DNA from: Lumbricus terrestris
Lineage: Eukaryota > Annelida > Clitellata > Crassiclitellata > Lumbricidae
NCBI GenBank assembly: GCA_949752735.1
Contig: OX457036.1
Location: forward strand, 95,899,605 to 95,963,604
DNA length: 64,000 nucleotides
Direction of reading: 5' to 3'
Both the position numbers and the translations under genes were made by a program. Of this stretch, positions 52,969-62,925 are shown one piece after another; the first letter of the stretch is position 1, and the number at the start of each line of letters is the position of its first letter. The notes beneath the pieces are model-generated. The model made no database searches. It worked only from the letters and a program-made list of their open reading frames with translations, and had not been told where the DNA came from.

Positions 52969-55900
52969 AGGGAGGGAGGAAGGGAGGGAGGAAGGGAGGG
53001 AGGGAGGGAGGGAGGGAGGGAGGGAGGGAGGGAGGGAAGGAGAGGGAGGGAGATGTAGATAGCGATCCAAAAAGAAGAGTCCCACATAGAGTGGTGGGAA
53101 GGTTATACCATACAAAGGACCTCATGAATGATGGTAAAGGATCGAGTTGGAGTAATCGGTCTGAAATTGACTGCCTCCAAGAACTGTGTCTGCTTCCTGA
53201 GACTCTTATCAAAGCAATTCATGAATGATTGAATGAATGAATGAATGATCACTGTAGCCAAAGGAAGAAGGAAGCGAGAGCAATAAAACCTCAATCTTAT
53301 TGGGACGATTGTTAGAGTGGCATGATGAGAAGAGACAGATAAGGCGGCATTAATGGCTGATCTCTCATCATCTACTATCTGGAATGTCATCTACCTTGTA
53401 GGAAAGGTTGTGTGCAGTTTTGTTGATCATCCAGTACGGACTGTAGAGGGAGAGCTGGAGAAATCCAAAGCTGTTGTCTGAATGCACACCAAGATCCTGT
53501 AATAAAAGATGAACCACCAAGTGTTACTCATCAAGCAATATCACCTTCTACTCATCAACTTACATGATGACCAATCAACATAACAGTAAATATCTCAGCA
53601 TCACAGTTTTATACACCATACAATGCTTATCATATCAGAATATAAACAAAATTTAAACATACAAGTTACAGCTTAACTACTCGCAATATTAGATCCTAAA
53701 TCTAATGAAATCAATGAAATCAATACATGACTTACAATCCGAGATCTGCAATACTATCTAGTTCACACCAAGTTACAAATCTGAAGGGAGCAGCATAAGT
53801 CCTTGCAACGAATGAATGGATGTTTAACTAATACCATCTAGCAATGAATAAGCAAGCGGCTAATAACAACAAGATTCTGAGCAAAGGTTAACACCAGTGA
53901 AACGTATGAGCGCATCATCTAATCACTATAATCTGTGAGAAGTAATCAAATCTCTCATTGTTCTGACCATCGTAATTCTTTGTCCGTTGTCCATCGATTC
54001 AAACGTCCAGACAGAGAGTGTCTCCGGCTTAACATCTATCACCTGGTGAGCAGTCCAGTCTTTCGACTGATACGTAAACTACACGCAACAACACAAACGC
54101 ACACTTCATATTAAAATTGTATCGTATTGTATCTAAAAAATTTATAAAGCACCTCCCACACTGCACACCAATCAGCGTAGATGATCGAGCTGTAAAGAGC
54201 TGTACATGCGTCCTGAGATGTTCAGGTGTTTGTGAAACAGTCATGTACAGTTGGTGCACAATGTGACTCGTTACAGAATCTTCTAAGCATTTCTATTAAT
54301 ATTAGTTTTCACATAAACAGATTCAATGTCTGTAAGTTAGAAAATGTTCAAGCGAGTGGAAAGGTCAGCTGCACTGGATCTGGATCTTGCACGACTAGCC
54401 AGTGTTGTTTCACTGATACACAGTTATACTCAGCTTATGTTGTGCTGATACATTGTTCTTACAGCAAACAACTTCAAAGGTTTAAAATATTGTGAACCTC
54501 TGACAGAAGTCAGAAGTTCTTGGTAGGCACCGTATCATCAACGCTGATGAAATATATCATCTCTTAAACATCAACATACAATATCACATAGCAATGTTGC
54601 ACAAGAGAAAATGGATAATTGTTCTTGACACATATTTAAGGCATAGTAGAAGCCTTTTGATATTAGGAACATCAATTTCATCATCTGTAATACAACCACT
54701 ACTTGCTAAATATTGTAAAAATAACAATACTGTCTCACTTCCTAAAATTATTCACACTCAAGCTGCATTTCACAATACATTTAAATGCCAAAAAATACAG
54801 CAAAATAGAAATCTTTGAATGAGAATTGAATGCAACTCTACACATAATTGCATATTTATGTTTGCACACATTTTAATGCACTTGTTTGAATTGCTGAAGT
54901 TTACATTATTTGCTACACTATAGTTTTCCATTTTGTTTCGAACTTACGCTGACAGCAATGGATGTTACGCCAGGATTGACACTCGTCATCTGAACTTTCT
55001 CTCCTGCTTCCACGCGGAATTTCGATTCAGATCCCTACAATGGAAATCAGTCACAGTTGAAGTGAAATGCAAAACTCATTCTGATAGGTTCTTAGGTTGC
55101 ATATACATTATACACATTACACAAACACACACCAACAGATCTCATCTGCTTCTATTGATGGCATTGCAAGACTGTCTTTCTTTGAAATTTCCTTTGTACA
55201 AACGAGAAATGAAAAATTACCAATCATCCTTTGTCAGTTGAAATGATCTTATTACTAACCAACAACATAAACATTGAAGTGTTAACCATACTGTTCTAGT
55301 CACAACAATTCTCATGATCTATACTCTTCTGTGGCAGGCACTATGTGTGAGATTGACCATATCTCACAAGTTCTATTAGTAGTAAAACTTCCCAGACCAA
55401 TGGTTTCAAATGGAGGCATGTGTAACACCAGTGGTGCACCAGGTGTCAATGGTTTCAAATGGAAGTATGCGTAACAGGTATCCGGTCAGCACCGCGCACA
55501 CAAATACCGCGCACACAATACCGCTAATTTTATTACAGCGCACGGTCGTTACCGCACACGATCCTTACAGCGCATCTGTTGAATATCGCATCTGGTGAAG
55601 CCATCACTGTACAGAAAAGGTGCGACCCAATCGAAGTAGAAAGTCACGAAATCTGGACTGTTTATACTATGTGTTCGTATAAGGAGTAGACCAAACAGCC
55701 TAGGCCTATCTGGTTAACCGGTGTATATAAATGCAGGTGGCAACAAGATTCCCATTCTAACGCATTCTTAGAATTTTTAAAAGTCGAGCAATATATTGCT
55801 GGCCAAGAACCTACTCGTGGGCGCCGGATTTACAAGGACACGGCTGTGCGGATCAAGTCAATCGTCTTGGGATACGCTGAGCGTCCATTGCTTGATTATC

Positions 55901-58900
55901 TTCGCGGCATCGCTCACAACTTAAATTTGCAAGTTTAGACGTGTATATATATATATTTAGCTAAGCACATTTAAGTAGGACCTGTTCTTTTGCCAATTTA
56001 AGGCATTGCGTTTTTATGAAGATTTAAAATTAGTTCGTAGGACCTGTTCTTTTGCCAATTTAAGGCATTGCGTTTTTATGAAGATTTAAAATTAGTTCGT
56101 TCGCAGTAGGACCTGTTCTTTTGCCAATTTAAGGCATTGCGTTTTTATGAAGATTTAAAATTAGTTCGTTCGCAGTAGGACCTGTTCTTTTGCCAATTTA
56201 AGGCATTGCGTTTTTTATTAACTTCGTTCATAGTAGGCCCTCTTATATAGAGATTAAAAGTATACTTTCAACCTAAATCACGAAGTGTTTATCGATTAAT
56301 CAACTAATGCGCGGTAATGGTGGTCCGCGGTAACGATAGTGCGCTGAATTGCAATTAGCGGTATTGTGTGCGCGGTATTGTGTGCGCGGTATTTGTGTGC
56401 GCGGTATCGATAGTAAACCTGCGTAACACCATGCAGCAGGTGGAATTTTTTTAATAATAAAATATAAATTTTCAATGAGTTCCATAGCTACTTCAGATTG
56501 TTTTTACAAAAAGATCGTTGGCTACCAGCAGAAATAGAACTCTCGCACTTTTAAAGATGTTTCTTTTTCCCTGGCGCTTGTGTGCTGAAAGTGCCTCTGA
56601 TTATTCAATGCTGCGAGTGACTATCTATCTATTTTAGATACAATACAGTAATAGATAGAGACATATCTAATTGAAATGCTATCTGACTTTGTACCTCAAT
56701 GGAGCAGACAATGTGAGATGGCAGAAGATTACGGAAGACGACCGTTGGATTGAGTGTGATCAAGTAAGACTTCGCAGATGCCTCTGACGTCCACTCAAAC
56801 AAAATGTTCTCAATCTCAACCTTTGCCTAAATTCATCACACAACACGCAAAGTATAAGAACTAAAAAAATTGCATCAATCTGATAAACTGAGGAAGAAGA
56901 ATAGAAGTCTCTCTAGCTAGTCTTTGATGCAGCCATGGGCATAGGCGCAACCACCCTATGGGACCCACGGGACGCGTCCCCCCCAACTTTTGAGTGGTCC
57001 CATTGACTTTATCATTATGGTCCCCCCAACTTTTAGGACGTGATTCATTTGGTCCCTCCCAACTTTTAGGACGTGATTGCGCCTATGGCCATGGGTATGA
57101 AGTGTTTGTGACTTCATTTTCTACGCCATCGCATTATAAGGGTTGGATTTGAACCCTGACCTCTCAATTAACAGTCCAGCACGCTCTGGAAGAATTAGGT
57201 TAAAAAAACCAGTAAACAAACCTCAAGAAATACACAATTGCAACATGTCTATAGCACGAAAATAGTCTGCACAACGTAACGCGTAGAAATCTGAAACTCT
57301 GGAGGCAACCCATACTTCACATAATCATATAGCACAACCAATATGGTCTACTATTTACACACTGGGTTTACAGTAAATCAACTAATGGTCAGAGCTGCTG
57401 ATAAATAAATGTAATGTAACACAGAGTAGTAACCTTAGACTGGTTACGATGTACGTAAGTTGCGCACGCAGTCAATGGAACAAATAAATATTTTTTACTC
57501 TCGTCAACCATTCAACCAAGAGAGACAAACACATTAAAAAAAGACCGATCCCAATCTCAAACGACTTCACACATGTTACATGCTACGTTACGTGCTATGA
57601 CGCAAGCAAGAATAACATAATAAAGGTAGCAAAGAACATTTGACAGATACTTACAAGTGCCAACGTAGACAAAAGGTTGAATGCTTACTTTAACATACAT
57701 GCAAGTCAACGTTCACATTGAAATTTAGTAAAAGCATTTGAAAAAGGAACTTACGGATATGAAGACTGTGGGAGAGTCCGGCTTATTGCCTTTACATTCA
57801 AACAGCTGACAATGGCCGCCATTCGAACTTAGATTCTTCCATTTATAGCCTGTCGTTGACTCCAAGTAACTAAGAATAGAGAAAGAAACAAAGCACATCA
57901 AAACATATATATATATTGCCAGTTCAAAGTTTGTAGAACATGGCTATCCAGCAACACGAGTTCTTTGCAAGCCAACTAAAAACAACCTACTTAAAGCACA
58001 CACAGCTACACTCTGGCACAACAAAAATAATTCTCACCTGTGAAAAGACAATAATTATATTGAGCCCACAAACCGATTTGCAAAAAAACTCAATGTTTTC
58101 GGTGTCAGAGTAAACACTCTCCAACATTGCTATATCTAATGACGTTGCCATATTTTCACACTTTAATCCACATTCATGAATTACAACAAGCGAAAAGAAG
58201 GTTCATGGTTAAAAATTTACATAACCGAGAAAAATGAGCAAAATCCATTGCGTTAGAATAAACGAAATGGTCAATGGCTATTTCGCGAGAATTAGAATGC
58301 ACAGCAAGAAAATCCATTGCAATATATAATCAGTTCTGTATGAACCACCACATTCCACAGACTTGCCTTCCTTGCGCTGGTTTGAAGAATATCTCGTATG
58401 GCGCAGCGTAGACCGCATCACATGGTAGGCTGCAGATGCTGCCGGGTTTTGCCGATCCGCATCGTGCGCTGGCGTCGTCGCTCAGCTTGTAGTACATCTC
58501 GACAGCAACTGGTAGGCAGTTGTGTATCTAAGACAAACAGTCTCTACGCTGTACTGTAACTGTACGGTAATTGTAACTGTACTGTAACTGTACTGTAATT
58601 GTACAGTAATTGTACGGTAATTGTAACTGTAATTGTATTGTAATTGTAACTAGTGACTTCTATTGTGCCAGTGAGAACAGATGGTGCACCAAAACTAAGC
58701 TGCAATCAGATTGATATCAAGAAGATCAGTCTGTTGTATGGCAGAACTTCACTGTTTGCACATCGATTGGAAGCAATTTAACCCAAAATGATATCTACAT
58801 GTACAACTTATTGTATCGTATTAAAACATTTCAAAAGCACCTGTAGTAGGGTGAACTATACAGTGAGCAAGGCCCTGAGAGAAGAAATAGGTTTTAAGAA

Positions 58901-61900
58901 AATCAAATGAGGAGGGGGGATTACCAGAGATCGAGTAGATGGGGCCCCAAACAGATGGGCCAATTGAGGTAAAAGACGGGGGACTGAGCCATAGCTGTTC
59001 TAGTGTGAATAGTTAAGAATAGATCCATGAAGCCTGTCTAATGTCTAATATAAATCGAATCCACTCCATGATTATTTTGTACCAATAATTATTCTAACAT
59101 TCTGAATGACATGAACAGGTTAACGATAGTTGTGCATGACTCAGAAGCAACTGTGACAGATAGCTCCGTGATTGTTTTGCATGATTAGAATAAACAGAAA
59201 GAAAGTCCAAGATGTACACACACACGTGATGAAAAGCTGGTCTTCGCTTCTGCATCAGTTAACTTACCTGTACAATGGACCTGAGAGTAACTGTTTTGCA
59301 TCCAAACGACGTGTCTGTCTGAGCGACGAGATGCCACGGCTCACCAGGAGTTGCTCGCTGAATGAGCGCGAATGCTCGCTTCTCTGCTCGTCGTAAGTGA
59401 AGCTCACGAGTCTCACCAAGATCCTCAAACTGCCATAGCAACAACATTCATTAATTCAATGCATCAAATGCCGTGCAAAAGCTATCGTATGGTATTGAAA
59501 AATAAGATTAATTGCTATTATAATTCTAATTACAATCTGACAATTAAAAAGTGTTTTTCAAGACAACAACCATAAATGAAAGGAAAGGAACGAGGTAAGT
59601 GTGGCAAGGAAAGAACATAGAGTCAATGTTAGAACAGTAGCAAAAAAGAAAATAGTCAGGTTGTAGTAAGGTACAGAAAGGACAGGTAGGGAAGGAAGGT
59701 AGCTAATGGTAATAAAAATCAATTATATTACTACAAGAAGTTGAATGGTAACTCTAATTAATTATTAATAATTAATAATAATTAATAATAATTACTAATA
59801 ATTACTAATAATTATTAATAATTAATTATTAATAATTATTACCCAGGTCACATGATCCAATCCTACCTAGAGTTGACTCCATTGTCAAAAGAAGTTGTAT
59901 TATGAAAATGTTGTATTACTTCATGTCTAAATATTTCTATTATTGATTTCTGTAAACTACTGTGTGCTTGCTGGTTATCTAACAAAGAACATACTTACTT
60001 ACTTACTTACTTACACTACAGGCATCACATATAGAAGGCTGGACATATTTAGCTACGGCCGATGTCAGACATCTCACTCACAGTGATGGACAGCTTTTTA
60101 TTCTGATCGTCGACAACGCTGTTGAACAAACCATCCATTCCACTCCGATGCTTATTGATGTCGCCGATCTTCTTGTTCAGCAACTCAACCGATTGATCTG
60201 GTTCAAGAACGTAAGAACCCTCGGCGTTTGGCTTAACCTGAGAACAGCAGAACAATCTACACCATCCGCTACTAAGTGGTTTGCAACAACAACAACAATA
60301 ACTTTTGTTATAACTTCAAACTGATTTATAATAACTTCACTGTGATCACAATTCAAAGTATGAAAGGATGATCACAAGTTACTACAGACAGTTGAATTTA
60401 AATGTTTGGCAGTCATGCAAAGCGTCCATCAAGTTCTAATATTAATTTAATCAATGAAGCGATCCTGTGTCTGTGCACGCTCTGTGCTAGAAAGCGTTCC
60501 CCATTATCCTCAACCCTCTCCCATTAGACTCTACTTCTAATTGGATCCATACTAATGACTCTATAGCACAGCGAACAATGCATCATAATTTTATGCCACC
60601 CAGACTTGATGCGTTTGCCAAGAGACATGAGACACGATTGAGAAATAATTTTCCAATAGTTACTTCTGCTGTAACAAAACATGCATTTGCTGTTTGTCTA
60701 GTGGAGAATTTATTCTCACCTACTTACTAATTGAAAATAACAGCACTTCATGGAAACAATGGAAGGAACAAAGGACGCTGTTGTGCTCACCTGTGCACCT
60801 GCCTTGCCTTCGAACGTATCGCCCGGTTTAACTGTCACAACCATACCACTCTCGTTCTTTATGAGATATGGTGCAACCACTTCGTTCTTTGCAGCTGGTA
60901 TTGCCACGAGGCGATATGCATCGCTGAAAGACTGGAATGGAAAAAATCAACACAGTCACAATGCCATAAATTGTATTGTATATGATCATTTATAAAGCGC
61001 TTCTTTCAGTAATACCCTTTAAAAGCGAAGGGTAGGATTGATTTGAGACTACAGATAGAGGAGGAAGGACTACCAGAGAGAAAGGTGAAGCAAACTGACG
61101 GTGGAAGTCCATTCAATAGATAGAGGGATCTTTGGATTGAGCCATGGTGGTCCTGACAACTAATCACATCAATTGAGGTCTCATCTAAGTATATTCTTTC
61201 TTTATTTATCCAACCGCAATCAATATTGGTAAATCTGAATTTGAGGCAAAAGCCAAATGTATGTCAACAACCAAGTTCACTGATGCATCAAATAACAAAA
61301 TTGTATTAAACAACACAAATTCTTTCGCATAGCACACACACTGCATCACATAACATAAATTGCATCACATAACACACATCGCATCACATAACATATATTA
61401 TCCAAAATAGCATCATTTCATCACATAACACATTTCATCACATATATTATCCAAAATAGCATGTATTTCATCACATAACACATTTCATCACGTAACATAC
61501 ACTGCATTAAATACAAGACTCATCTTACAAAACGCATTGCATGATCACACAACATACATTGCACCAAACACCATAAATCGCAAAACCTAACATACACATT
61601 GCATTGCAAAGCACATTAAATGCTGTGTCACGCAAAAATACTGTGACACCGGTGGCATTACCTGTCCAAGACTTTTGAAGACGTCAAGCGCCGTCTTTGA
61701 CACCGTCACCTGCATGACATCGGCCGAATTGATGCCAACGGTCATCTTCGGCGGTGGTGTCACGAACGCTGGTGGATCAACGCTGGCGTCCAATTCATCC
61801 TCGATAGCAGCCAACAACTCAAGGGCTCTCACCTGCACAACGCATCACACAAGCCATCTCAAGTAACAATGCAGGAATCGTAATCGTACAAAAATTCCTA

Positions 61901-62894
61901 AGCAAGACAAAGCATAGGCTTTTCGAGAGTGCTTAGTCCAGTCAGAGGGTTGTCCCATCCCGAGATGCTGAATAAAATTCCAAGCCATGATGCCACCAGA
62001 AAAGGAGGCAGGTAAGAGGAAGTCAGTTAGTTAGTTCTGATATTACGAGCAACAACGAGTGAAGATGGCAAAACCAACTTCCGGCTGCTTTATTGTATTG
62101 AAACAGTTGTACAACCCGTCTGTAGTACGGTGAACTGTTCATAGGCGCTCCCAGTGCACCAGGCCATGAGAGAAGAAACAGATTTTGAGAAAAGCAAAGG
62201 AGGTGTATGAGTTACCAGTTAAGATTTGAGATCAATTAGATGGAGACAGCGTATTCCAAAGAGACTTTACCAATTGAAGTGAAGGACCGAGATCGAGTCA
62301 GAGCTCAGATTCCAGTAGAAGAGACAGATAAACACAGTCTGCACTTGAAACAAATCTTTTTCTTCCTCGTCCTCTTTCTCCTCTTTATACACGCATCCTC
62401 TCTTTCTTCTTCATCAACTTATTCTTCTAGAACTGTTGATCCAGAGTTGGACACCATCAGCATTCAGCACCTAGATGCAATTCTAAGCCAATGCAGGATG
62501 CGATGGTTGACAGTGCAGAAAATAAACAGCATTGACCATGGTACAGAACTTTGAAGGATCTGTAAAACTGGCAGGGAAGTAGGACACACAGAAACAACCT
62601 CTTTACCCTATCTGTAATTTTATACAGATAAAAACAGCAATGTCTGTATGTATGTACGAGTACCTGCCATAGCACCCCTGCAAGATTCTACTCAGAGGCG
62701 CTCCCGACTACAGCGCGGACACTGAATTGGAGCTTCATGCCAAAGGGCATGAGCAATTGCTAAAGTGAAGGACTTGCTCAGGGTCCCAACGTGGTGGCTT
62801 GAGGTGTATTCGAACCTGCAACCCTCCGGCTGCAAGGCACCAAGCATACCCCTACACCAACATGCCCCAATGTGGCAATTAATATTGCAATTAC

Positions 62895-62925
<31 letters not shown>

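Larger units (their letters stand above)
36792..60931 (-). other. VPS13: VPS13 VAB (SHR-BD) adaptor-binding region, six repeats
   Basis: The VAB domain is known to comprise six related beta-rich repeats, each with an invariant asparagine. Six candidate asparagine motifs can be read across these exons: [10 protein letters not shown] (60931-60791), IHNCLPV (58527-58367), [10 protein letters not shown] (56826-56695), [11 protein letters not shown] (53496-53395), LPFYNIINQ (38330-38244) and LLVNSTATS (36925-36792). The order and spacing fit one complete six-repeat domain. In yeast and human VPS13 this region binds proline-containing adaptor motifs that direct the protein to particular organelles. 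The two candidate extra exons (51695-51525 and 41918-41889) fall between repeats 4 and 5, where length variation is most tolerable. The repeat assignment is mine, from motif reading. Confidence 0.7.

Noticed and set aside
52838..53228. Arg/Glu/Gly- and Pro/Leu/Ser-rich frames
   Set aside because: Generated by the (GA)n/(GGGA)n microsatellite.
62685..62875. tRNA gene
   Set aside because: A and B boxes are present, but no paired acceptor or anticodon stem is seen, and the sequence continues into a SINE body. The same applies to the other tRNA-like sites at 7650, 14765, 27815, 36345, 41215 and 57096.
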